Shown here: in pieces, positions 47,296 to 58,046 of the stretch | How positions within the stretch are numbered: the first letter of the stretch is position 1 | How the letters are laid out: each line of letters begins with the position of its first letter | Assembly: GCA_030674185.1 (NCBI GenBank) | Contig: CM060307.1 | Location: forward strand, 39,188,280 to 39,252,279 | DNA: 64,000 nt | Direction: 5' to 3' | DNA from: Monoplex corrugatus | Taxonomy: Eukaryota > Mollusca > Gastropoda > Littorinimorpha > Ranellidae | Notes under the pieces: generated by a model | The model's database searches: none | Told to the model about the DNA's origin: nothing | What the model saw: the letters and a program-made list of their open reading frames with translations, nothing else | Made by a program: the position numbers and the translations under genes

Positions 47296-47412
47296 CTGTG
47301 CGTGTGGTGGTGGTGGTTGGTGGTGGTTGGTGGTTTGGTGTGATAGTGGTGGTGGTTGGTGGTGGTGGGTGATGGTGGTGGTGGTGGTAGTTGGTGGTGG
47401 TGGTGGGTGATG
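47296..47412. repeat. TGG trinucleotide tract
   Basis: TGGTGG and TTGGTGG units; proline/threonine/histidine runs on the minus strand are artefacts. Confidence 0.9.
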
Positions 47413-47734
47413 TTTGGTAGATGGTGGATGTTGGTTTCCTCGAATGTTGATTTCATATTTACATTCATGAACGGAGAAAATTTCATGTAAAAGAATGTTT
47501 TGTCCGTTACGCATTTGTATTTGTACAAGGTCTGTACAGACACACATTAATGCATTTTGTTATATACGTATATTTGCAGAAGTGTGAATCACGACTCCTG
47601 CCAAAAATGAAGTTGAAAGAGGACATGCAGTGTCTTCAATCTGAGGGAGACACGATGGATGAACAGACACCATCCAGCATCGTCCCAGCAAGACCATCAA
47701 CATGCTCAGAATGCTGAACAACGTGTGAAGGTTC

Positions 47735-48310
47735 CCCTAAATCATCATGTGCCCTGCCTCATGGCGTTGGTGATCATGGCCCTCCATACGAATATATCTT
47801 TTGTCGCTGCAAGTACATCTCCCACCCTATTTCTTCATCCACGCCACAAGTCTGTCCAGTATTTTCTCCCTAGGTTCACCTTGTGCTCTTTTTGCCTCTT
47901 CCTTTCATGTTGTGACTAGGTTCTCCAATTTCTCTTGCCTCATAAAATGTCCTATAAATGTTGCTCGTCCTTCCCCATCCGTATTCATTAGTGTTCTTTT
48001 TTGTGTTTGCCTCTTTCAAGACAGTCTCGTTTGTTTTCTTTGCTCTCCATATAACTCTAACATTCTTCTTAGAAATTACATATTCAGCTGCCTCAATCTT
48101 GTTGACTTTGCGTGTTGACTGTCCACGCTTCGCATCTGTACAAGATTGGATCTATATAACACTGAAGAACTCTCCCCAGTGCTAATTGACAGGGATCTGT
48201 CGTCAAGATCGCTGAATGCTTTCTTAGCCTGTCCGGCTCTGCTGGTCATCTCCAAAGTGCATCCGCCGCCTGGTGAGATGACTGGAGGACTGGGTGACAT
48301 GGTGGTCGGT
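47735..48310 (-). mobile_element. Degenerate LINE fragment, family of 29218-31741
   Basis: The plus strand is the antisense of the LINE 3' part, with landmarks shared with 29218-29745 and 60605-61170, for example CCAATTTCTCTTGCCTCATA, AAGACAGTCTCGTTTGTTTT and TTGACTGTCCACGC. On the minus strand a thumb segment like SRAGQAKKAF survives at about 48210. A short TGAT tail remnant is at its left end. Many stops. Confidence 0.75.
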
Positions 48311-48849
48311 GAAAGACAAGAAATCCCCTCATGCAGAGTGACGGCAGATGGCAAAGCATGATGGGACAGGTTGAAGGGTTTAAATGACTGGGAACAGTCA
48401 TCTCACCAGTACCTCCAAACGCAATACAAATACACAGTGGAATTGTACCGGAACCGTGTCCTTTTCACGCCACTTTAAGGCTCAGAATAATAGAGGATGA
48501 CAGAGAACGACCCTATCAAGCTGTCAACCCTATACACAAGAAACGTTTTGAAGAATCAGATGAATCATCTGGCCTAACACCATCTCCAACCAGTCACTAC
48601 TCGAAGAGAGCATAATTACATTATCCAGACTGCCCTTCACCGAACATAATGAAAAAAATGGTAACAGTAAGGCGCCAAATCTTGATTCAAGATTCAAATC
48701 AAGGCACGCGCTCCAATCATTCACCACCAAAGCAATCGCCAACAACGACCAAACCTCCAGGGCACAAACACAAATTGGGGTGGTGGGTGGGGTGAGGAAC
48801 AGGACAGAGTAGGGCGTGTGACCCCTGACCCAAGCCGTCATCATCTGTC

Positions 48850-49005
48850 TCACGCACACAAACACGCACGAACGCACGCACGCATGCACGCACACGCACG
48901 CGAACGCACTTATACACACACACACGCACGCACGCACTCACACACACGCATGCATGCACGCACGCACGTACACACACACGCACGCACACGCACACGCACA
49001 CGATG
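48850..49005. repeat. CACG/CA microsatellite
   Basis: Interleaved CACG and CA units with ATGC variants. Confidence 0.95.
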
Positions 49006-49049
49006 CCAAGTTAGAATACACTCAAGCCTGTTCGACAAATGACCCTTGA

Positions 49050-49376
49050 CCCAAGTTGTCTTCTGTCACTTTTTTCCACCAAGAGCCCAGAAAGGCAAGA
49101 AGACTAATTGGGTCTCACGGGAAGGGAACTGAGATAGTATTTTGCCAGGTCAGCTGGGCAAATGTCCTGCTCTTCACGACTTTCAACTGCCGTGGATTCT
49201 TTAGGGTGCGCAGGCCAAAAGGTACACGAGTTTGAATCGATTTTCGTAATCCTTCCGGAGGGCTAGACGTCCAGTTCAATTTCCGGTCAAACTAAGGAGA
49301 AAAGACGACGCGTAAACGAACCCTGGAGCCGCGAATTTAGTTATTGACGGGCGAACGTCTTGACCATTCTGCCACT
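49050..49376 (-). repeat. tRNA-derived SINE, family shared with 2590-2870
   Basis: On the minus strand it starts with AAGTGGCAGAATGGTCAAGA (A box), and GGGTTCGTTTACGC (B-box-like) follows about 45 bases later. The body reads CCACGGCAGTTGAAAGTCGT, then GAAGAGCAGGACA. Order and spacing match the plus-strand copy near the window start. Confidence 0.75.
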
Positions 49377-49890
49377 TTTTTGCACAAAGGAAAACGCGAA
49401 AGACGAAGACCAAGGATATCATGGCACGAACAGAACAAGGAGATCTCAAGGCCCTGACGGACATACACAGGCCGACTCAGAACAGAGGAGGGGAGGATCT
49501 TCAATGTTCTAGATGCCAATGATGTACTGGGCTGAGTCAGTCCATCATCAGATGGAGAAAAGATTGGCACAGCCATCACAATGCTGGTCCCCATAAAAGT
49601 TAAAATCCTCACCACCTCACTACCCCTCTTGCAACCCCTCTCCCTTCCTCTATCCATCCCATCCCACCCCCGACCCGCCACTTTTCAGTTTTGGTCTAGT
49701 TACTTACCAGGTCATCATGAATATCAGACGAGATGGACCAGACGGCGGTGAAAGGTGTAAATGACGCCTTGTGGTGTCTTGGGATGTTGACACGGGTCCT
49801 GGATGTGCGGGGCTTTTTGTCCATTGAAGGCACAGTGAAGGAGGATCACAGTCTCTGTCATATTTCTGTGGACACAGGAATTTTTATTAG
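49377..49890. other. Non-coding stretch
   Basis: No supported ORF or repeat partner recognised. Confidence 0.4.
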
Positions 49891-49894
49891 AATG

Positions 49895-50275
49895 TATAAC
49901 AATAATCATGATTCACAATATTCTGGTCATATATTTGTTGTGCCTGGGATTTAAAAGGCGCATTGTTCTGGATAAAAACAAAAAAATATGGTTCACAGTA
50001 TTTTGGTCTTGTGCTTGTTGTGCCTGGTCTTGAAAAGGCGCACCGTTCTGGATAAAAACGGTAATAATCATAGTTCACGATATTTTGGTCTCGAGCTAGT
50101 TGTGCCTGGAATTGAAAAGGTGCACTGTTCTGGATAAAAACGTTAACAATCATGCATGGTTCACAATATTTGTCTTCTGCTTGTTGTGCCTGGAATTGAA
50201 AAGGCTCACCGTTCTGCATAAAAACGGTAATAATCATGTGTTCGTTGTGCTTAGGACTTAAAGGGCGCACTGTTT
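49895..50275. repeat. Minisatellite, five units of 61-84 bp
   Basis: TTGTGCCTGG-type landmark (TGCCTG or TGCTTA) at 49941, 50021, 50103, 50187 and 50248. Units contain TTCTGGATAAAAAC and TTCACAATATT. Spacings of 80, 82, 84 and 61 are not multiples of three, so the repetitive minus-strand ORF over it (127 codons) is not a conserved protein. Confidence 0.9.
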
Positions 50276-50790
50276 CAGATACTAATATACCTGATGGACT
50301 GAACTCTGAACTGGGCTGGATTGTGGTGTTTTGATGTGCACAAAGAATTTCAAGGTTCCCCTTGTGACAGACGGGCCACTCCTTCCGGGGGAAAGGAAAT
50401 CGCCGAAGTGTGTTGTCACATTTTTATAGTGTATTCTTTGTCTATTCATTAACCATATTTTTCTACAGAATTTTAACAGATGCAATTCTTTTATTACCGT
50501 ATGATCTTCAACGTGCGCTAGATATATACTGTGTACTGCACTTAAGTTTATTATCTCATCTAAAGACTAGCAATCAGACCACCACTCAAGGTCTAATGGA
50601 AAGGGGAGGGCAGACACATACGATCAGTAATGGAATCTGGGTTTCTTGTATCCTAGGTTGATCAGGTTTATTGTTATTGTTATTTAATTTAAAGCCCAGC
50701 CGGCTGTGTACAGCGATATCAGGGCTACAACCGTTTCAAAACATTATATAATACTTCCAACAGGAAAAAAAAGGAGAAGAAAATTAAGTA
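50276..50790. other. Non-coding stretch with a SINE remnant
   Basis: Contains a segment at about 50560-50640 related to the SINE at 45985-46112; otherwise nothing recognised. Confidence 0.4.
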
Positions 50791-50793
50791 CAC

Positions 50794-52416
50794 ATATACT
50801 ACACGTCATTATTGAAGGGCCAGGAACGTTTTTGAGTCAATTTTTGAAATGAGAAATAACCTATTTTCTCTTACTCTTTTCTCCAATTCGTTGCCGTAAC
50901 TGAATGGATAAGAGCTCAGACAAAATTGCAGTTTCCTTTTGGCACGTGTTTGGGGATTTGCCGATTTGCAATGGGCGGCCCAAGGAAGACAATTTCCACA
51001 CGAAATTGTCGAATCTTCAGCAGGGTCTCTCTGACGACGCAGGCAAGGTAGCGACAAAATTCGCTTTGCACGTGCAAGGCAAGCCCTTTTTGAACACTAC
51101 TCCAGCCAAAGTTGCCCGCAGACGAGGATAAAAAGGACCCGTTCTTGGTTCGTTTTAACCATGCTTGCAAGACGACGGATGACGGATGAGCAGCGGGGGA
51201 GAGCCCTCGCTCTGCTTGATGAAGGCCTAGCGCAGCGGGAAGTTGCTAGACGACTTGAAGTGTCGCATTCCACAATCCAGAGACTGCTGGAGCGCTTCAA
51301 TGAGACTGGAGCAGTCCAGGAAAGGCGTCACACGGGTCGACCCAGAGTAACGACAAGACAGCAAGACCGCTACCTTGCCCTCTCCGTCCTGAGGGAAAGG
51401 GCATCCACTGCGGTGACCTTGAGGGGTCAGCTGAGGGACGCAACAGGTGCTAACATCAGCTGCAGCACGGTGAGAAGACGGCTACATGAGGCAAACTTGA
51501 GGTCACGGAGACCGGCCGTCCGACCCGTGCTGTCACCGGTCAACAGAGTGCGCCGCATGACCTGGGCCAGGGAGCACGTGACCTGGACAAGGCAACAGTG
51601 AGCCCGGGTCTTGTTTTTGGATGAGTCCAGGTTCACCCTGACCTTTAACGATGGCCGGGCTCGGGTGTGGCGACGTCAAGGGGAGAGGTTCGCTGACGCC
51701 ACTGTCCAAGAGCATAACCGGTACGGCGGCGGGTCGGTGATGGTGTGGGGTGGCATGAGCCGTGGTACCCGGACCCCCCTGCTCCCCATTGACGGCATCC
51801 TGAACGGGGTCCGGTACCGGGACGAGGTTCTGGCGGCCGTGGCACTGCCTGCGCTTGTGGACCTTGGTCAAGGCGCCATCTTCCAGGACGACAATGCACC
51901 TGCGCATCGAGCACGCCTTGTGACCGACTTCCTGGAGCAGCATGAAGTCGTCCGTATGGCCTGGCCAGCGTGCTCACCTGACCTGAACCCAATTGAACAC
52001 CTCTGGGATGTGCTCGGGAGGCGCATCAGGGACAACCACCCCCCACCGGGCACCCTGGCCAGGCTGGTCGACATCCTGCAGATCGAGTGGGCGGCCATCC
52101 CTCAGGACACACTCCGTACCCTTGTGGGGTCGATGCATCGGCGCTGTGAAGCATGCATCCAGGCTCGGGGCGGACACACGCGATATTGAAAACAGATTGG
52201 CCAAATCTGACACTTTCTGTTTTTTGAAAAGGGGGGGATGTTCCTTTAAATGCATGTGCTGTTCACTAATGGGTCATTGTGCTAATTTCTTTTTCCAAAA
52301 CAGGTGTGGAAATGATGAAATAAAACATAGAATCAATTCTAAACATTGTCAATTATTTCAACTTAAGATTAGAGAGGAAGGAAGAAGTGGCCCTTAAATT
52401 ATGATTAGGAGTATAT
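50794..52416 (+). mobile_element. Tc1/mariner transposon, nearly complete
   Basis: Imperfect terminal inverted repeats at 50794-50822 and 52388-52416 match at 23 of 29 positions, including ATATACT at the outer edge and AAGGGCCA at the inner edge. A TA dinucleotide lies at both outer edges, fitting the TA target duplication of this superfamily. The element is about 1.6 kb, the usual size, and holds one transposase gene. A TATA-like GATAAAAAGG lies at about 51127, some 35 bases before the start codon. Confidence 0.85.
51161..52189 (+). pseudogene. Tc1-type DD34E transposase with one in-frame stop
   Basis: The frame of 342 codons has the typical Tc1 transposase length. It starts with MLARRRMTDEQRGRAL, a paired-type helix-turn-helix (about residues 8-55) with AQREVARRLEVSHSTIQ, then a GRPR hook at 63-66 and a second helix-turn-helix to about 115. 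The catalytic triad is present: D154 in LDESRF, D244 in QDDNAPAH and E279 in NPIEHLWD, with 34 residues between the last two. The GGGSVMVWGG motif (189-198) is intact. The only obvious lesion is TGA at 51599-51601, in the segment WTRQQ-stop-ARVLF, where relatives usually carry tryptophan (TGG), so one transition could explain it. The enzyme would cut and paste the flanking inverted repeats in the nucleus. As it stands it can only yield a 146-residue DNA-binding fragment, or the second part from a later start. Confidence 0.92.
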
Positions 52417-52424
52417 CAATGCAT

Positions 52425-52557
52425 TCGCGCACATAATTTACGGAGATGCCACTGGTATTGACCACTCCATCCAATTTATCGCACAATGGGTTTAAAAATC
52501 ATACAGATACACGAATACAAATTTAAGCATAACTAAGGACACTTAAAACATAAAAAC
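52425..52557 (-). repeat. Interspersed repeat U, left half of a split copy
   Basis: CATTCGCGCACATAATTTAC and CATAACTAAGGACACTTAAA match the copy at 32745-33170. The copy is cut at ATAAAAAC by element F copy B and resumes at 53046. Confidence 0.75.
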
Positions 52558-53037
52558 GGGAGGCACCCGATGTTCCCCCAGGTCTATGTTCCCCCAGGTC
52601 TATGTTCCCCCAGGTATAACATGTTATGTCATATGTCATGTCATGTCATGTCATGACATGGCAAATGACATTTCTGTCCTGGGGGAACATCAGGACAGAA
52701 CTTCGAAATTTCTAGAAATTTGACATGACACATGACATGAAACATGACATGACATAGAACGTGACACGACGTGACATATGACATGACACATGACACGACT
52801 TATAGCACGATATATAGCGTGACATATAACACGACATTGCTTGCCATGATATGACATGACGTGACATGACACGTGACAAGACACGTGTGGCATGACATGT
52901 GAAATGATATGGCATGACATATGACCTGACATATGACATATGGCATGACATGACACATGGTATGACTGGAGGAACATAGACCTAGGGGAACATAGACCTG
53001 GGGGAACATAGACCTGGGGGAACATAGACATGCTCTA
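52558..53037. mobile_element. Non-autonomous foldback-like element F, copy B
   Basis: Bounded by an 8-bp duplication ATAAAAAC (52550-52557 and 53038-53045). The left end is GGGAGGCACCCG plus three units of ATGTTCCCCCAGGTCT; the right end has four inverted units and ends in CATAGACATGCTC. The first 170 bp are almost identical to copy A (27059-27459). The middle (about 52720-52960) is an array of TGACATG/TGACACG-like heptamers and not the unique segment of copy A. The insertion is confirmed by the uninterrupted repeat U copy at about 32880, which reads ACATAAAAATAGGCCTAAAT. No coding capacity. Confidence 0.88.
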
Positions 53038-53045
53038 ATAAAAAC

Positions 53046-53095
53046 AGGCTTAAATTAACCTGAATTGCTTCTGTTTATGTCATTTCCCTAGAGGA
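53046..53095 (-). repeat. Interspersed repeat U, right half of the split copy
   Basis: AGGCTTAAATTAACCTGAAT and TCATTTCCCTAGAGG continue the repeat interrupted at 52557. Confidence 0.7.
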
Positions 53096-53204
53096 ACTCC
53101 ATAGCATCATGATTGTCATCCTCATTGACATCATCATCATTGCATTATAAAAACTGTTCCAGCTTCTGTGGTAATTAAGGTGGCGTAGAAAATAATGGGA
53201 TAAA

Positions 53205-53365
53205 AAAATACCTTTCTTCCTGGTGTTAATTGATAGGCATTTGGTGGTAAGAACGCTTTTCATTTTCTTTAATGCTGTTTTAGCTTGGCCAGTTCTGCTG
53301 GCTATTTTTGACGTGCGTTTGCCGTCTGAGATGACCGTTCCCAAGCTGTTAAACTGGGAACATAA
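53205..53365 (-). mobile_element. LINE thumb fragment, family of 29218-31741
   Basis: The minus strand encodes LGTVISDGKRTSKIAS and RTGQAKTALKKMKSVL, parallel to the thumb segment at 29484-29744. It is truncated at both ends. Confidence 0.8.
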
Positions 53366-54330
53366 TCAAATCAATGACTTCCAAGTATTTAAAATTAGTA
53401 AATACAACAGCACCAAACGATCACTTGTTTCCTTTTCAATGATTCTGTTAAATAAAACAATACTTTCCATGATATACAATTACTGTCATAAAAACGTAAG
53501 GTCTCTTAAAGAGATGGTGACCCTATAAAGACAGACAAACACACCAAGACAGAGTGATTACTCAAACTGAGTAACTTCCAGAAATCCCTCCAAGAGCACT
53601 TTCCAACAATACCATAGTTTCGCAAGTATCAGCACGTAAACATAAACTGAAACCTGAATCTTTAACGGGGAACAGAATTCACATCATTGCAGTGTCATTC
53701 TTCATCGAAATCCGTGAAACTAGATCATCTGTTTGACAACTTTGCGAAAGTTTTTGTTTCTTTGTTTTTCTTGTTTTTTTATTCTGTCAAATTTTTATTG
53801 TTATCCCTACTGATTTAAAAAAAAAAAAAGACGTCAAGAGCCAAAAACACCTCTCGATCTTCAAAATGCATCTTGTTACACGTGTGTAGTCAATATTGAT
53901 GTAAATCAGTACATGACGTCAAATCCTCAAATCACAACGATTGACTCAAAATGCCCGCACATCAACAAGAACACGCTGGGCGATTATTAAATGACTGTTT
54001 GATGTTTGTTGTTGTTGATATTGTGTCTTTTTTTTCCTCTGGGGCCAGAGCGATGTTGCTACGAAAAGTTCTGCAACTCGTTGCCATGGCCGGCCGACTT
54101 GTTGACACTCGTTTTCATATAGCACGCTCAGGTTTCGCGGGTTTTTGGTAAGGAGCGACATGTCCATCATAGCGGAAATCTTGGCATCTTCGCACGGAAG
54201 CACGTCACACTGCTCCACATGATGCACGCAAAATGCATGGAAAATAAGCTGGCCAAGAAACACGATATATGCAGTTTTCACGTTGCACGTGCAAGTGAGA
54301 TGTTTTGAAAGATAAGTGCCGAAAGGTGTT
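53366..54330. other. Non-coding stretch, no gene seen
   Basis: AT-rich, with an A run at 53817-53829. One open frame on the minus strand (53946-54452) shows no recognisable domain and runs into the MITE. Confidence 0.4.
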
Positions 54331-54335
54331 GATAA

Positions 54336-54816
54336 TGCTACGTTTACACGGGATGCAACTAACGTGCAACCACTGGGTTTTACCAGTTGCACGAGGAGCC
54401 GTGCAACCGCAAAGTTGTGTGGAGTTGCATTCGTGTAAAAGGAAACGTGCAACCGTTAGGCTCCTCCCCTGTTCCCGCCGTTTCTTGAGGCTCGCGCTGC
54501 GTGTGTCACGGAGGCACGCGTGGCGCGAAACTACTTCCTGCCTACAACCCCAGCCAACTCCAAGCAACTCGTGTAAAAGTGTTCCCAACTCCACACAACC
54601 GTTTGGGGCCGTGCAACTGATGCAACTACGAAAACATTATCGCTCTAGGACATTATTTTCGGCCGTGCAACTACACGTACAACTAAAAATGGGATTTTAC
54701 CGAAAAATGACAACTCCAGACAACCTATTGCCTGGAGTCGTCTGGGGTTGTGAATAGGTTGCATGGTAGTGCAACCGATTAGTTGCACGCTAGTTGCACG
54801 TCGTGTAAACGGGGCA
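54336..54816. mobile_element. Harbinger-like MITE, 481 bp
   Basis: Terminal inverted repeats of about 35 bp match at 29 of 35 positions; both contain CGTTTACACG and end in CGTGCAAC. They are flanked by the trinucleotide TAA (54333-54335 and 54817-54819), the TWA-type duplication usual for PIF/Harbinger elements. The heptamer GTGCAAC or its complement GTTGCAC occurs nine times inside. No transposase is encoded; short ORFs are incidental. Confidence 0.82.
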
Positions 54817-54989
54817 TAAAGGAAAGGGACGGTAAAGGTGATGGAAAGGACAACGTGGTGTAAAACGTGTTTCATGATGTTATGGTAATGGTCACATGTA
54901 TACGAAAACTAGCAAATATTCAGTTAACGTTGTAGTGGTGAATTGAGAAAAATAGCGGTACCATTTCAAAACAATAAGAAATAAACAAA

Positions 54990-55105
54990 CGGAAAACACA
55001 CACACACACACACATAGGTATACACACTTTCACAAACGCGCACACACACACACACACACGCACGCACTCACTGACGCACGCGCGTGCACACACACACACA
55101 CAGAG
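54990..55105. repeat. CA/CG microsatellite
   Basis: CA repeats with GCACGC variants and an alternating purine-pyrimidine ACGCGCGTGCAC segment. Confidence 0.9.
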
Positions 55106-55404
55106 ACGCGAACCTCCTACCCTGCACCACTCACGAAAGTAAACGTGGGCAAAAAGAAATAATGATGGGTAAAACACATGCCAATTCTGTGAGATGAATA
55201 TGCACACAGACTAATAATCAGGTTTTCTTTCCATTATATCGCCCGTGTTACTATTAGTTTGCAAGTGCCATAACAATGAATAATTAGTTTATTTGTTTGT
55301 TTCTTTCTTTGTTTTTTGTTTGTGTGTGTGCGCACGCGTGTGTGTGTGTGTATCCATGGTCCCTGTGTATTACTGTTTATTCACATCAGGCAATGCAGGT
55401 ACGT

Positions 55405-55590
55405 ACGTACTATTACTGCTACTACTACTGATAATAACGCTAGTGGTAGTAGTAATAAAGATAATATGATAATGATGATGATCAACAGTAATGATGATGA
55501 TAGTAATAATAATATGACAATAATGATAACAACAACGAATACAAACATTTATAATAATAAGAAGAAGAAGAATGAAAAAAGAAAAAGAAA
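55405..55590. repeat. ACT/AAT/GAT trinucleotide tract
   Basis: Mixed trinucleotide repeats, then AAG units. Confidence 0.85.
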
Positions 55591-55726
55591 GATAACGAAT
55601 ACATGCAGTGTGCGTCATTTCACAAGACCATTATGCTTCACAAAATGCTTATAAGAGCATGCAAAAACAAAGGCAGGCACATGGAAGGCGAACACGTATC
55701 AACCACTACCGCCATGATGTGAAACA

Positions 55727-55735
55727 CAGATGAAC
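55727..55735. repeat. Target-site duplication of the MULE, left
   Basis: CAGATGAAC, repeated at 58458-58466. Confidence 0.85.
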
Positions 55736-55770
55736 GGGTAGGGTTCACTAGTCCGAGGGTTCACTAGTCT
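55736..55770. repeat. Left terminal 16-bp repeat array of the MULE
   Basis: GGGTA followed by GGGTTCACTAGTCCGA and GGGTTCACTAGTC. Confidence 0.85.
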
Positions 55771-56062
55771 TTAAATTTCCGTCCTTCCGTACTAAACTCA
55801 GTACAGTTAGGCTACCTTCATAGCGGACTCCCAATAGTGCAAATTGCGCTATTCGGAGCTGACTCCCAATAGCGCCAGCCTAATAAAAATTATTTTTCAA
55901 GTGACAAGGGAAGCAATGCTAGACAATCTTTGACTTGCGCAGAATCCTCTTGCGCAATAATATTCATTTGCTTCCTGTCGTTCTCCGAGTAAGCTAAGCA
56001 TACAACTTTCAGAGCCAAACGAGAAGGAATCTCAAAAGGTAAACTTCTTCAAGCCGTTTAAG

Positions 56063-57504
56063 ATGGCAACTTGGATCGCTGTTGGCTCCAGGGGAAGAGG
56101 TCGTGTACTGATACACAGAGACCATAAGTATCAACTGAATAAAAAACATCAAACCACCATGTTTTGGCGCTGTTGGCGAAAGACGTGTAGGGCCAATGTC
56201 ACAACTAATCTGTTTGATCCTGAGGAAGAAAATCCTCAAATAAGGATAATTTACCAGGAAATGGGACACATTCATGATTCTGACGTAGATCAGATCAAAA
56301 AGGACAAGTTTCTGAACGACGCAAAACAGAAAATCAGAGACAATCCCACAAAGCCTATCAAAAGAGTTTATGATGAACAAGTCGCTGCAGCTCACCAAGC
56401 AGTCGGACAAGGAGGGGGAGACAGGCCTCCTATGGTTCCGGACTTCGTTTCCATCAGGTCTCAGATGTCTAGAACTAAGACTGAGAACCTTCCGGAAATT
56501 CCTGCAGAAGTTGAAGAAGTACAATTCCTTGGACCATGGCAAGAAACTTGGCGCGGATCTAGATTCATGCTCCAACAAAACAATGACTGGGGCACAGCTA
56601 TCTTCGGCACACATGAAAACATTAGAAAGTTGACGGAGTGCAACCTGTTATACATGGATGCCACGTTCAAGACGTGTCCTCGACCATACAGCCAAATGCT
56701 GGTGATTCAAGGCGATTACCATGGGCGCGTTTTACCATTTCTCGCAGTGCTGATGACCAACAAAATAATTGGAGACTACCGGCAGATCCTGCAAGCAGTC
56801 AAGCGTAAAGTGCTGCGCTTGACAGAGCACACTTGGGAGCCTTCATCCATTGTTATGGACTTCGAGCAAGCACTCATAACTGCAGTGGAGACAGAATTGC
56901 CCAACACCCGGACGGAACTCTGCTACTTCCATTTCAACCAGTCCTTATGGCGCCGTATCCAAGAACTTGGACTCACAGGAGCCTACAAAAGAGATGAAAA
57001 TCTCAAGGAAATACTCCGCAAAGTCATGGCTCTAGGATTTCTACCAGTGGCCTTGGTGAGGAACAACTTTACATTATTGCGGAATTTACCTGGTACCCGA
57101 AGGAAGATCTATCAGTACCCTGCCTTGTTTGACTTCTTCAATTCTGTTCATAACACTTACATTGTTGGTCAATTCCCCCCTCCTGTCTGGAATGTTTACG
57201 AAAGGAACATGGATAGCCGAACGAACAACAACGCTGAGTCTTTTCATCGCTCGTGAAATAACAGAGTAGGCGTACGGCATCCCAACCTCTGGATAGGATA
57301 TTCCTCAGACATCTAAAAGACCTCCAGGCATCGACTGAAAGCGGTATCTTCAGCATGGACAGGGGAGGTCACCCAACAAGACGTCAGCGACGATGGCGTC
57401 TCCTGGAAGGACGACTCCTGGCTCTGAAAGAAGAGTATCGTCATGGTGTTCGTGACGTGGACAGTTATTGGCGGGCTGTGAGCCATCTGGTGCATCACTA
57501 CTGA
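56063..57504 (+). pseudogene. FLYWCH plus MULE transposase, broken
   Basis: The main frame (56063-57256, 397 codons) begins MATWIAVGSRGRGR. A FLYWCH zinc finger spans about residues 10-72, with FWRC (34-37), Cys37, Cys42, His69 and His71 as the expected ligands. A MULE transposase domain follows: D199 in YMDATFK, D266 in VMDFEQAL, a CYFHFNQ motif (287-293) and E392 in NNNAESFHR, which is the D-D-E triad of the family. The frame stops at TGA 57254-57256, one codon after HRS. The same frame goes on as NNRVGVRHPNLWI, is shifted by a 5-bp tandem duplication GGATA at 57291-57300, then continues as FLRHLKDLQAST to a VSHLVHHY end at 57504. The two lesions remove the C-terminal part, although the catalytic triad stays in the open frame. 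Expected role: nuclear DNA binding and transposition of its own ends. High confidence in family; a domesticated host gene is unlikely, because the gene sits between transposon ends. Confidence 0.9.
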
Positions 57505-57747
57505 TCGAGGTTCTATCTTGCCAACAACAACAACGAGAATCTTTGATTCCCGAAGCAAGGTTATACCGTGAAATCAAAAGTCACACCCAGCAGTTTTCAT
57601 TTCTCATTGCTTACTATTTCAACTGAAAAGGGGTTTCCTTTTTTCATTTTATGCATATAAAACTGGATAGTCATGCGTCTTGTATGCGTATGTGTGCATT
57701 TGTTGTGTGTGTTTGTGTATGTGTTTGTTTGCTTGTGGGTTTGTTTT

Positions 57748-58040
57748 TTTTCACTGCTGTGGAAACCACATCTCAGACTATTTTCCCCCAAGAAACTTAG
57801 TTATTTTCATTCAAAAAGACAATGTTGTGTTTAATTTTTGAATGAACAAAGGATATTCAATTTGATTTGTTTTTATTTTGTGTGTGTATGTGTGCGTGGA
57901 TGTGCGTGTGCGTGCGTGCGTGTGTTTTTCACTGCTGTGGGAACCAAATCGAAGAATATTCCAATAAAAACACTGAGTTGTTTTCATTCAAAAAGATAAT
58001 GTGGTGTTTTATATTTTGACTGAAGAAAGATATTAAATTT
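57748..58040. repeat. Two-unit tandem duplication of about 180 bp, MULE 3' region
   Basis: TTTTTCACTGCTGTGG (57748 and 57926) and TTTTCATTCAAAAAGA (57805 and 57981) recur, each unit ending with a TG-rich or AT-rich stretch. Non-coding. Confidence 0.85.
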
Positions 58041-58046
58041 ATCAGG

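Noticed and set aside
49887..50270. Repetitive 127-codon ORF as a tandem-repeat protein
   Set aside because: Unit spacings of 80, 82, 84 and 61 bp do not keep frame.
51533..52255. Minus-strand ORFs over the Tc1 transposase
   Set aside because: GC-rich antisense shadows of the transposase gene.
56370..56633. Alternative-frame ORF inside the MULE gene
   Set aside because: Overlaps the FLYWCH-MULE frame, which has the domain evidence.
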